Assembly: GCA_017648805.1 (NCBI GenBank)
Contig: JAGCIC010000188.1
Coordinates: 1 to 9,327 of the forward strand
Length of the DNA: 9,327 nucleotides
From: Clostridia bacterium
Lineage (GTDB): Bacteria; Bacillota_A; Clostridia; Christensenellales; Aristaeellaceae
Direction: 5' to 3'
This document shows, piece by piece, positions 1-6,431 of this stretch (position 1 is the first letter of the stretch; each line of letters opens with the position of its first letter). The notes beneath the pieces are model-generated. The model was not told where the DNA came from, did not search any database, and worked only from the letters and a program-made list of their open reading frames with translations. A program made the translations under genes and the position numbers.

Positions 1-259
1 CCTTGGGGTTGACATCGGGAAGGAACTCGAACTGCAGATCTACGTTGCACTTCTCTTCCACCCACTTGGTGAAGGTGTTGTCGTCCCAGTCGGTCACCTG
101 GGCGTTAGGCGCAACCAGCACTTTGAGCACATAGGGCTCGTCGCCGGTCCAGATGGGGTACTCGCCCGCGGCAGACAGGCCGTCGGCCATGGCGGGAGCT
201 GCCAACCCCAGCACGAACACAAGTGCCAGCACCAGGCAAAGCAGTTTGCTGTGTTTCAT
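1..259 (-). CDS. Extracellular solute-binding protein of LplA/LipO type (N-terminal part only)
   Basis: Seen: the ATG at 259-257 has AAGGAGG (274-268) eight bases upstream, and 86 codons are visible before the window ends, so the C-terminus is missing. Residues 1-25 form a secretion signal: K at 2 and 5, a hydrophobic core at about 6-21, then AMA before D26, a type I signal peptidase site. There is no lipobox cysteine at the cleavage point; the only early cysteine is C8 inside the core. The mature start (VLKVLV at 45-50, then a TKWVEEKCNVDLQFEF stretch) matches the first beta strand and helix of binding proteins that accompany LplB/LplC permeases. Family knowledge: such proteins bind oligosaccharides outside the membrane and deliver them to the permease. 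It is the last gene of the lplB-lplC operon within the window. The ligand cannot be told from this part. Confidence 0.85.
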   Translation of the reverse strand, partial: MKHSKLLCLVLALVFVLGLAAPAMADGLSAAGEYPIWTGDEPYVLKVLVAPNAQVTDWDDNTFTKWVEEKCNVDLQFEFLPDVNPK

Positions 260-282
260 TTGCGAAACCTCCTTAGTATTTA

Positions 283-308
283 TTCAACGGGAACGCATCC
301 CGCTTGAA
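283..308 (-). other. Intercistronic hairpin between lplC and the binding-protein gene
   Basis: TTCAA-CGGGA (283-292) pairs with TCCCG-c-TTGAA (298-308), giving ten base pairs with one bulged base at 303 and a five-base loop. It begins directly after the lplC stop codon (309-311) and ends nine bases before the AAGGAGG of the binding-protein gene. No run of T follows on the minus strand, so it is not a normal intrinsic terminator. Inference: it may protect the downstream transcript or partly attenuate, so that binding protein is made in excess over permease, as in other ABC sugar operons. Confidence 0.6.
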
Positions 309-1238
309 TCAGCCCTTTACGGCGCCTATCATGACGCCTTTGACGAAGTACTTCTTAACGAAGGGATACAGCACCAGTATGGGCAGGGTGGACACCACTA
401 TGAAGCAGTACTTGAGCAGGTCCTGCAGCGACTGGTTGTAAAGCAGTTCCTGAGCCGAAGACGCCAGCGCCTCGGTATTGAATGAGTTCTTGATCAGTAT
501 GGCCCGCAGAACCATCTGCAGGGGCATCTTGTCCTGATCCTTTAGGTACAGAAAAGCAGTAAAGTAGTCATTCCAGTGGCCCACGGCGTAATACAGCGCC
601 AGCACCGCCATGACCGTACCGGACAGGGGCAGCACCATGTTGAAAAAGTATTTGAAGTCCGAGCATCCGTCTATCTTGGCGGCTTCCTCCAGTTCGGATG
701 GGATGTTGTTTATGAACGTGCGGGCGATTATCATGTTGTACACACTCATCGCTCCGGGAATTATCATGGCAGTTCTGGTGTTCATGAGTCCCAGCGTCCT
801 GACCAGTATGTAGTTGGGTATGGTGCCGCCGCCGAAAAACATGGTGAACATGAACAGGCCCGTTATGAAGCCGTGGCCGGGGATGCTCTTTCTGGCCAGC
901 GGATAGGCGCAGATCATGGTCATGGACAGATTGATCGCCGTGCCCAAAATCGCGTAAATAAACGTGTTGCCGTAAGCGGTCCATATGCCCTTGTAGTCAA
1001 ACACGGCCTGATAGCCCTTGAACGTGAAGTCTATCGGCCAGAAGGTGACCCAGCCGAACGCCACCGCGTCCTGGGAGGAGAACGAATTGGCTACGACGTT
1101 TATAAGGGGCATTATTATCAGCAGCGTAAACAGCCCCAGCATCGTGTACACTATGGTATAGTACGCCTTGTCGCCCGTCGAGATCCTTATAGCGTTGTTT
1201 GCCGTCCGTTTATCGGCGGTCACAGTCTTATTCGTCAT
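309..1238 (-). CDS. lplC: Carbohydrate ABC transporter permease, LplC type
   Basis: This is a 309-residue inner-membrane subunit of a CUT1-type sugar importer (MalG/LplC side). Seen: about six hydrophobic segments (near 28-50, 90-112, 124-147, 155-175, 205-225 and 276-295). The EAA loop that contacts the ATPase is at 182-204 (ELEEAAKIDGCSDF then LP). The C-terminal end VMIGAVKG is typical of LplC proteins, as is the FFGGGTIPNYILVRTLGL stretch at 134-151. Length fits the family (about 290-310). The start has AAGGAGG at 1252-1246, seven bases before the ATG, and lies 12 bases after the lplB stop, so the two are co-transcribed. The ATPase subunit is not in the window; importers of this type commonly share a single MsmX-like ATPase encoded elsewhere. 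Substrate unknown; an oligosaccharide is the usual expectation. Confidence 0.93.
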   Translation of the reverse strand: MTNKTVTADKRTANNAIRISTGDKAYYTIVYTMLGLFTLLIIMPLINVVANSFSSQDAVAFGWVTFWPIDFTFKGYQAVFDYKGIWTAYGNTFIYAILGTAINLSMTMICAYPLARKSIPGHGFITGLFMFTMFFGGGTIPNYILVRTLGLMNTRTAMIIPGAMSVYNMIIARTFINNIPSELEEAAKIDGCSDFKYFFNMVLPLSGTVMAVLALYYAVGHWNDYFTAFLYLKDQDKMPLQMVLRAILIKNSFNTEALASSAQELLYNQSLQDLLKYCFIVVSTLPILVLYPFVKKYFVKGVMIGAVKG

Positions 1239-1250
1239 GTTCCCGCCTCC

Positions 1251-2217
1251 TTACCACAGACCGCTGCCGCTGACCTTGTCGGCAATCTTGTTGACCGTCA
1301 GCAGCGCCAGCAGATTCACCACCGAGTTGAACATGCCTATGGCGGTGGCATAGCTGGCGTTGCTGGGACCGTTGGCCGCGGTAAGACCCACCTTGTATAC
1401 ATATGTGGAGATAACTTCGCTGGCCACCAGGTTGGTGTCGTTCTGCATAAGATACGCCTTGTCGAAGCCTATTGACATGAGCGAACCGCAGCGCAGAATC
1501 AACGTGATGGCGATGGTGGGGATTATGGTGGGCAGGTCTATGTACCACACGCGCTTCAAGCGGCTTGCGCCGTCTATGGTGGCGGCCTCATGCAGCTCCG
1601 GATCCACGCTCGACAAGGCCGCCATGTATATTATGGAGCCCCAGCCGGTGGACTGCCACACTCCGGACAGTATGTACAGCATGCGGAAATTGGGGCCGCC
1701 TATGAATAGGTTGCTGTCGAAATTGAGCTTGAAATAAGCGAGCACGTTGTTTATCATGCCGGTGTTGATGTCGAGCACGCGGTTGATTATACCGACCAGC
1801 ACCACCGTGGAAATGAAGTGGGGCATGTATGTGATGTTCTCAACGGCGCTTTTGTACTTGCGGGAGATAACCGAGTTGAGCATCAGCGCGAATATGATGG
1901 GTATCGGGAACGTGAGCACCATCTGCACCACGGACAAGTACAGGGTGTTGCCAACCACCCGTTCAAACTGATACGATTTGAAAAACTCTATAAAGTTTAC
2001 GAACCCGACCCATCGGGAACCCAGTATGCCTTCGTTTATATCGTATTTTTTTGAAGGCGATAATGGTGCCGTACATGGGCTCATATTTGAACAAGAGCAG
2101 CCACGCCAGGGGAATGGACAGAAATACGTACATCTGCCAGTTGTCCCTTATGCGCAGGGAGAGTTTGCGTCGGGGCTTCGGCTTTATCGCGTATGCGCCC
2201 TGCTGCCTGTCCGTCAT
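1251..2217 (-). CDS. lplB: ABC transporter permease, LplB type, reading frame broken by a one-base shift
   Basis: This is the partner permease of LplC. Seen: frame one starts at ATG 2217 (GAGGT at 2228-2224) and encodes a typical LplB N-terminus: basic stretch, then RDNWQMYVFLSIPLAWLLLF (first membrane helix) and KYEPMYGTIIAFKK up to residue 57. This frame then derails and stops at 1963. The second frame, open from 2084, carries on from the same point with YDINEGILGSRWVGF and runs to the stop at 1251, including the EAA loop (PELHEAATIDGASRLKR). Dropping one A from the seven-A run (plus-strand T at 2046-2052) joins the halves into a 321-residue protein of normal LplB length. The gene is therefore complete except for one base. 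Sequencing or assembly error, a real frameshift mutation and transcriptional slippage are all possible. An internal start at 2084 would lose the first helix and has no good ribosome site. Confidence 0.88.
2046..2052 (-). other. Seven-A homopolymer at the lplB frameshift
   Basis: The coding strand reads TTC AAAAAAA TACGAT. With seven A the frame goes AFKKIRYKRR and soon stops. With six A it reads AFKKYDINEG, which continues into conserved LplB sequence. The run is the only place where the two frames meet sensibly, so the shift maps here. Confidence 0.85.
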
Positions 2218-2336
2218 AAAACTACCTCACCGATCATCCGTCGCGGGGGCTGAAGCGGGCTTATGCCCCGCCTCCCTTCGCCGTGTTTCGCATTCAGTTC
2301 GCTTAAACTGACACGCGGCCGTTCTTTTCGGCCACA
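2218..2336 (-). promoter_or_regulatory. Structured 5' leader of the lplB operon
   Basis: About 118 nt lie between the predicted transcription start and the lplB ATG. In transcript order it can fold into: GGCCG/CGGCC (2333-2329 with 2321-2317, seven-base loop); TCAGTT/AACTGA (2311-2306 with 2299-2294); and a GC-rich element where GCGGGGC (2271-2265) can pair either with GCCCGC (2260-2255) or with GCCCCCGC (2250-2243). The last two pairings exclude each other. There is no T run after any stem and no recognised riboswitch class. No convincing leader peptide was seen. A regulatory role is inference. Confidence 0.35.
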
Positions 2337-2342
2337 ACGCGT

Positions 2343-2371
2343 ATTATATCACAGCCGTTTCATAAAGTCTA
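2343..2371 (-). promoter_or_regulatory. Sigma-A type promoter for the lplB-lplC-binding-protein operon
   Basis: On the minus strand, -35 TAGACT (2371-2366) is followed by a 17-base spacer and a perfect -10 TATAAT (2348-2343). Transcription would start near 2336, giving a long leader before lplB at 2217. The hexamers match TTGACA at four of six and TATAAT at six of six positions. Confidence 0.7.
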
Positions 2372-2374
2372 CAT

Positions 2375-2409
2375 TATTGCACAAAAATAGTCCCCATTTT
2401 TTTGCAATA
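2375..2409. repeat. Inverted repeat upstream of the lpl promoter (operator candidate)
   Basis: Arms TATTGCACAAAAA (2375-2387) and TTTTTTTGCAATA (2397-2409) are complementary at 12 of 13 positions around a nine-base spacer. The centre is about 56 bases upstream of the predicted minus-strand start, just behind the -35 box. That is a place where an activator such as an AraC-type regulator could bind. It could equally form a hairpin in a passing transcript. The regulator is not in the window. Confidence 0.5.
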
Positions 2410-2540
2410 TACCGTCAGTGTTGTTTTTATGAAAGCCGAATGGCAGCTCTGTCCCGCAGAATATCGGCGGAAGTGCCGTCCGTATCTGCCGAAAACGGCG
2501 AAAAAACCGCAGATCCGGCGCTGTTTCTGCGTACGCATAC

Positions 2541-2569
2541 TTTTCATTTTGCGAGTTTTGTTGTATACT
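2541..2569 (+). promoter_or_regulatory. Promoter for the dmpA-dat-dppA operon
   Basis: -35 TTTTCA (2541-2546), 17-base spacer, -10 TATACT (2564-2569). The start would fall near 2576, about 24 nt before the dmpA ATG, leaving room only for the ribosome site GGAGGT at 2588-2593. The hexamers match consensus at four of six and five of six positions. The rest of the 382-base gap between lplB and dmpA holds the opposite promoter, the inverted repeat and AT-rich sequence, with no further gene seen. Confidence 0.65.
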
Positions 2570-2599
2570 GATGCGTATATTTGATACGGAGGTGCCGCC

Positions 2600-3592
2600 A
2601 TGAACATGGCCGTAGGCAAACTGCGCCACGGGGAGAGGAACCTTATAAGCGACGTGCCCGGCGTACGTGTGGGTCACTGTACCGTGGACGAAGGAGACTG
2701 CCACACCGGTGTCACCGTAGTGATGCCTCCCCCGAGAAACCCGTTCACCGAAAAACTCATCGCCGCGTCCTGCGTGTTCAACGGCTACGGCAAGACCCTG
2801 GGGCTGGTGCAAGTGGACGAACTGGGCACGCTGGAGACGCCCATCGCCCTCACCAACACCCTGAATGTGGGCAAGGTGCACGACGCCATGGTCTCATATA
2901 TGATCGGCCTGTGCCGGGAAGACGGCGTTGATCTCGCTTCCGTGAATCCCGTGGTCTGCGAGTGCAACGACAGCCGTTTGAGCGACATCGCCCGGCGTCC
3001 CGTGGGCGAAAAGGAAGTATTTGCCTCCATACACAGCGCCGCTGCCGATTTTAAGCAGGGCGCGGTGGGCGCAGGCCGGGGCACCACCTGTTACGGCGTG
3101 AAAGGCGGCATAGGCTCTTCCTCCCGGCTCATGGAGATAGACGGGAAAACCTTCACTCTGGGCGTGCTGGTGCAGAGCAATTACGGCGCGGCGGAGGACT
3201 TCCGTTTGACGGCTCTGCCTCCCGGGCTGGCGGAATCCGACCGGGGCAGCATAATACTGATACTCGCCACCGACCTTCCCCTATCCGCCCGGCAGCTCAA
3301 GCGGGTGATCAGACGCACGTCTGTGGGCATGGCGCGCCTGGGTTCCTACATAGGTCACGGCAGCGGGGAAATATGCGTAGGCTTCACCACCGTCCGGCCC
3401 AAAGCCTGCTCGGACAGTTTCCTCACCCAGACGGTGCTCAGAGAGGACAAAATGAACCTCCCCTTCCGGGCCGCCGGGGAATGCGCGGAGGAAGCGATAC
3501 TCCAGTCCATGTGGAACGCGGAAGCGGATATGTCACTGAGCGGCAAGAAAGTACCCTCCCTGCGGGAATTCTTGAAGGAGAAAAGATCATGA
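2600..3592 (+). CDS. dmpA: P1 family (S58) aminopeptidase, DmpA/BapA type
   Basis: This 330-residue protein belongs to the self-cleaving DmpA/BapA family, which removes N-terminal residues from peptides and amides, including D-alanyl or beta-amino substrates. Seen: the Gly-Ser self-cleavage site is at G216-S217 in DRGSIILILATDLPL, with S217 as the expected nucleophile. S255 and E257 in HGSGEICVGF sit 38 and 40 residues further on, the spacing reported for the BapA/DmpA Ser250, Ser288 and Glu290. Other family blocks are LISDVPGVRVGH (15-26), GRGTTCYGVKGGIGSSSR (159-176) and GVLVQSNYG (188-196). The start is ATG 2600 with GGAGGT six bases upstream; an ATG at 2606 is less well placed. No signal peptide, so probably cytoplasmic. 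It is first in the operon and overlaps the next gene by ATGA. Exact substrate (L-, D- or beta-peptides) cannot be read from sequence. Confidence 0.93.
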   Translation: MNMAVGKLRHGERNLISDVPGVRVGHCTVDEGDCHTGVTVVMPPPRNPFTEKLIAASCVFNGYGKTLGLVQVDELGTLETPIALTNTLNVGKVHDAMVSYMIGLCREDGVDLASVNPVVCECNDSRLSDIARRPVGEKEVFASIHSAAADFKQGAVGAGRGTTCYGVKGGIGSSSRLMEIDGKTFTLGVLVQSNYGAAEDFRLTALPPGLAESDRGSIILILATDLPLSARQLKRVIRRTSVGMARLGSYIGHGSGEICVGFTTVRPKACSDSFLTQTVLREDKMNLPFRAAGECAEEAILQSMWNAEADMSLSGKKVPSLREFLKEKRS

Positions 3593-4428
3593 AAGAACTG
3601 GGATACTACAACGGCAAGATAGGCGAGCTCGGTGAAATGACCGTGCCCATGAACGACCGGGCGTGCTGGTTCGGGGACGGCGTGTACGAAGCGGGCATGT
3701 GCCGGAACTATCACATTTTCGCGATAGACGAGCACGTGGACCGGCTGTACCGCTCTGCGGGCATGCTGGAGATAAACATCCCCGTCTCCAAGGCAAAACT
3801 CAAGGCCATACTTGACGAGCTTGTGCATAAGATGGACACGGGAGACCTTATGGTGTACTGCCAGGTCACCCGGGGCGGCGGTCCCAGGCAGCATGCCTTC
3901 CCGGACGGCCCCGCCAACCTCTGGATCACGCTGCGCCCCAAGAAGATAAACACCGCCGAAGCGCCCGTGAGCCTCATAACGGACGAGGACACCCGCTTTT
4001 TCCACTGCAACATCAAGACTCTGAACCTGATCCCCTCCGTCATGGCCAACGAAAAGGCGCGGCGGGCGGGCTGCTACGAGTGCGTTTTCGTACGTCCCGG
4101 CGGGCGGGTCACGGAGTGCTCCCACAGCAACGTGCACATAATAAAGGACGGCACTTTCTTTACCGCGCCTGCCGACAACCTGATCCTGCCCGGCATCGCC
4201 CGGGCGCACCTGATACGGGCCTGCGGGCGGCTCGGCATACCCGTAAGCGAAACGCCCTTCACCAAAGACAAGCTGTTCAAAGCGGACGAGATCATCACCT
4301 CCAGTTCCACCGCCCCCTGCGTAAGGGCGTGCAGCGTGGACGGCAAGGCCGCCGGAATGAAGCGGGAGGACCTGTTTACCGTCCTTAAGGACGCGATATT
4401 CGGGGAATACTATAGCGAAACCAACTGA
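3589..4428 (+). CDS. dat: D-amino acid aminotransferase (class IV, PLP-dependent)
   Basis: This 279-residue fold-type IV aminotransferase is expected to swap amino groups between D-amino acids and 2-oxo acids, e.g. D-alanine plus 2-oxoglutarate to pyruvate plus D-glutamate. Seen: the PLP lysine is K143 in NIKTLNL. E177 in VTECSHSN is the family's cofactor-nitrogen glutamate. Y33, R100 and H102 (VTRGGGPRQH) match the Tyr31, Arg98 and His100 carboxylate trap of Bacillus D-alanine aminotransferase, separating it from branched-chain aminotransferases and aminodeoxychorismate lyase. Length matches that enzyme. The start is the ATG in the ATGA overlap with dmpA, preceded by AAGGAG at 3575-3580. The frame is open upstream to 3373 but those codons lie inside dmpA and lack homology. 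Flanking D-peptidase genes support a D-amino acid role. Confidence 0.93.
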   Translation: MKELGYYNGKIGELGEMTVPMNDRACWFGDGVYEAGMCRNYHIFAIDEHVDRLYRSAGMLEINIPVSKAKLKAILDELVHKMDTGDLMVYCQVTRGGGPRQHAFPDGPANLWITLRPKKINTAEAPVSLITDEDTRFFHCNIKTLNLIPSVMANEKARRAGCYECVFVRPGGRVTECSHSNVHIIKDGTFFTAPADNLILPGIARAHLIRACGRLGIPVSETPFTKDKLFKADEIITSSSTAPCVRACSVDGKAAGMKREDLFTVLKDAIFGEYYSETN

Positions 4429-4451
4429 ACGAACAGAAAGGATTTAGCGCC

Positions 4452-5249
4452 ATGAAGCTGTTTATCTCCGCCGACATCGAAGGCACCACCGGCATCACCC
4501 TCTGGGACGAGACCGAGAACGGCCACTCCCGCTATCCCTATTTTCAGCAGCAGATGAGCAAAGAAGTGGCAGCCGCCTGCGAAGGCGCCATAGAGGCGGG
4601 CTGCTCAGAGATACTGGTCAAGGATGCCCACGACAGCGCCTGCAACCTGATCCCCGCTCTTTTGCCCGAAGAAGTACGCATCTTCCGGGGCTGGGCCAGC
4701 GACATGATGAGCATGATGGCGGGACTCGAAAAGGACTTTGACGGCGTGTTCTTTACCGGTTATCATTCCGGTGCGGGCATGGACACCAACCCCCTGTCCC
4801 ACACCATGAACACCAAAAACAACTACGTGAAGATAAACGGGCTTATCGCCCCGGAACTCATGATAAACAGCCTGACCGCCGCGTATTTCGGCGTTCCCGT
4901 AAGGCTGGTGACCGGCGACAGGGGGCTGTGCGAGTGGATGAAAGCAATAAATCCCAATATCGAGACCGTGGCGGTCAGCGAAGGACGCGGGCGCGGCTCC
5001 ATCTCCATCCACCCCAACAAAGCGCTGAAGCTGATAAAAGAGGCCGCCGTCCGCGCCCTCAAAAAGCCCGCGTGCGACTGCATGTTCCCCCTGCCGGAGC
5101 ATTTCAAAGTCGAGATCTCCTTTAAGGAGCACTTCCGCGCCAGAAACGCTTCCGCCTACCCCGGCGTAAAGCATACCGGCGCCGCCTCTGTCGAATACGA
5201 AGCCGACGACTGGATGGACGTGCTGCGCATGTTCGACTTCACGCTGTAA
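4452..5249 (+). CDS. dppA: M55 family zinc D-aminopeptidase, DppA type
   Basis: This 265-residue peptidase resembles Bacillus subtilis DppA, a two-zinc, self-compartmentalising D-aminopeptidase that releases D-alanine from D-Ala-D-Ala and related peptides. Seen: metal ligands D8 and E10 (SADIEG), H60 (KDAH), H105 (GYHS) and E135 (APELMIN) align with DppA Asp8, Glu10, His60, His104 and Glu133. H117 in SHTMN corresponds to the conserved active-site histidine. Length is close to DppA (274). No signal peptide, so cytoplasmic. The start is ATG 4452 with AAAGGA at 4437-4442, 23 bases after the dat stop, making it third in the operon. In B. subtilis dppA heads a dipeptide transporter operon; here it instead travels with dmpA and dat, and the divergent transporter is of sugar type. 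Confidence 0.95.
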   Translation: MKLFISADIEGTTGITLWDETENGHSRYPYFQQQMSKEVAAACEGAIEAGCSEILVKDAHDSACNLIPALLPEEVRIFRGWASDMMSMMAGLEKDFDGVFFTGYHSGAGMDTNPLSHTMNTKNNYVKINGLIAPELMINSLTAAYFGVPVRLVTGDRGLCEWMKAINPNIETVAVSEGRGRGSISIHPNKALKLIKEAAVRALKKPACDCMFPLPEHFKVEISFKEHFRARNASAYPGVKHTGAASVEYEADDWMDVLRMFDFTL

Positions 5250-5281
5250 TCCGCACCGAGCATAGTATATATCCGTAAATC

Positions 5282-5320
5282 AAAACCCGGCGTGCCGCAA
5301 AACGGCAGGCCGGGTCGTTT
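5282..5320. terminator. Bidirectional intrinsic terminator between dppA and ldhA
   Basis: ACCCGGC-g-TGCCG (5285-5297) pairs with CGGCA-g-GCCGGGT (5303-5315): seven plus five base pairs around one G-G mismatch, with loop CAAAA. On the minus strand the stem is followed by TTTTGATTT, a fair U tract for ending the ldhA transcript. On the plus strand CGTTTATCATT follows, weaker. It lies 35 bases after the dppA stop and 61 bases past the ldhA stop, between convergent operons. Confidence 0.85.
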
Positions 5321-5375
5321 ATCATTGTTCTTGCCCTCAGCTGCTTTATATGATCAGAGCCGTTCTCAGGCTGTG

Positions 5376-6416
5376 TCAGAAGCACTTCCCCGTGTGTTTC
5401 TGCGCGCAGGAAGCGAGTTTGTCGCATTTATAGCAGATCTCGTTGGCGCTGAACCCGTTTTCGAGCATGTCGGATATGTTTTCAAGCGTGGTCTTGGCAA
5501 TGTTGCCCAGCGCTTCTTTGGTAAGGAATGCCTGGTGGCTGGTGATGATCACGTTGGGCATGGAGATCAGCCGCGCCAGTGTGTCGTCGGACACGATGTG
5601 GCCGGAAAAGTCGTGGAAGAACACATCCGCTTCCTCCTCGTACACATCCAGGCACGCCGCGCCCACCTGCCGGCTCTTTATGCCCTCCAGCAGCGCCTCG
5701 CTGTCTATCAATCCGCCGCGGGAGGTGTTTATGAGCACCACGCCCTTTTTCATCATTCCTATCGTCCCGGCGTTGACCATATGCATGTTCTCGTCGGTCA
5801 GCGGGCAGTGGAAGGAGATTATGTCGCTTTGCTTCCATAACTCTTCCAGCGTGACATACTCTATGCCCGCGTTGGGGGCGGGGAACTTGTCGAAGCCTAT
5901 CACCCGCATGCCGAAACCCCTGCAGATGTCCGCGAACACGCGGCCGATCTTGCCTGTGCCCACAATGCCCACCGTCTTGCCGTGCAGGTCGAAGCCCGTG
6001 AGCCCGTTCAGGGAGAAGTTAAAGTCCCTGGTCCTTATATACGCCTTGTGTATGCGGCGGATAGATGTCAGAAGCAGCGCCATTGCGTGTTCCGCAACCG
6101 CGTAGGGAGAATAGGCGGGCACTCTCACAACATGGAGTTTTTTATACGCTTTTTCGATCTCCACGTTGTTGTAACCCGCGCACCTTAACGCCACCAGTTT
6201 TACGCCCATGGCGCTCAAGCGGTCTATGACTTCCCCGTCCACCCGGTCGTTCACGAACACGCATACCGCCTGCGCCCCTTCCGCCAGGCGGCAGGTGTCG
6301 GGGCTCAATTATGTGTCGAAATAACTGATGTCAAAGTTTTCCCGTCCGGGAGCGTTCTCGAAAGCTTCTCTGTCGTAATCCTTTGCGTCAAAAAAGGTGA
6401 TTTTGATCTTTTCCAT
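5376..6416 (-). CDS. ldhA: D-lactate dehydrogenase (LdhA type 2-hydroxyacid dehydrogenase), interrupted by an in-frame stop
   Basis: NAD-dependent enzyme reducing pyruvate to D-lactate. Seen: the frame from ATG 6416 (AGGAAAGG at 6429-6422) gives a normal N-terminus, KIKITFFDAKDYDREAF to YFDT, then TAA (6311-6309) as codon 36, then continues in the same frame with LSPDTCRLAEGAQAVCVFVNDR. Counting through the stop (346 codons), the NAD motif GTGKIG is at 153-158 and the catalytic residues are R233 (NTSRGG), E262 (YEEEA) and H294 (SHQAF), two off the Lactobacillus R235/E264/H296. So only one codon is wrong. Translation could restart at TTG 6308, directly after the stop, giving 310 residues without the first strand of the substrate domain, but no ribosome site precedes it. 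The C-terminus has four extra-looking cysteines. It lies 15 bases after the RCC1-repeat gene. It may be a pseudogene, a strain variant or a sequence error. Confidence 0.88.
6309..6311 (-). other. In-frame TAA within ldhA
   Basis: Codons read TTC GAC ACA TAA TTG AGC CCC. LdhA proteins usually have Lys or Arg here (pattern FDTKLSPDT), so AAA to TAA is the simplest change. Both flanks stay in one frame, so this is a substitution, not an indel. TAA also ends other genes in the window (dppA, lplB, the RCC1-repeat gene), so it is a true stop in this organism. Confidence 0.85.
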
Positions 6417-6431
6417 ATTTGCCTTTCCTGT

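Noticed and set aside
576..1475. Plus-strand open frame of 299 codons across lplC and lplB
   Set aside because: Antisense to two clear permease genes; composition is His/Gly/Arg-rich and no family is recognisable.
2349..2365. Possible CcpA cre site on the minus strand (ATGAAACGGCTGT) in the lpl promoter spacer
   Set aside because: It lacks the central CG at the right spacing and the symmetric right half of the cre consensus, so the match is too weak.
2488..2506. GCCG-aaaa-CGGC hairpin followed by an A run upstream of dmpA
   Set aside because: Only four base pairs, and neither strand has a T tract following the stem, so it is not a terminator.
2369..2881. Minus-strand open frame of 170 codons overlapping the dmpA promoter and start
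   Set aside because: It is antisense to dmpA and runs across both promoters; no ribosome site or recognisable domain was seen.
3373..3588. Possible 72-codon N-terminal extension of the aminotransferase (ATG 3373)
   Set aside because: It lies wholly inside dmpA in another frame, has low-complexity content without homology to class IV aminotransferases, and the ATG at 3589 has a proper ribosome site and matches the family start.
3355..4209. Minus-strand open frame of 284 codons opposite dmpA and dat
   Set aside because: Antisense shadow of two genes whose catalytic residues are fully accounted for on the plus strand.
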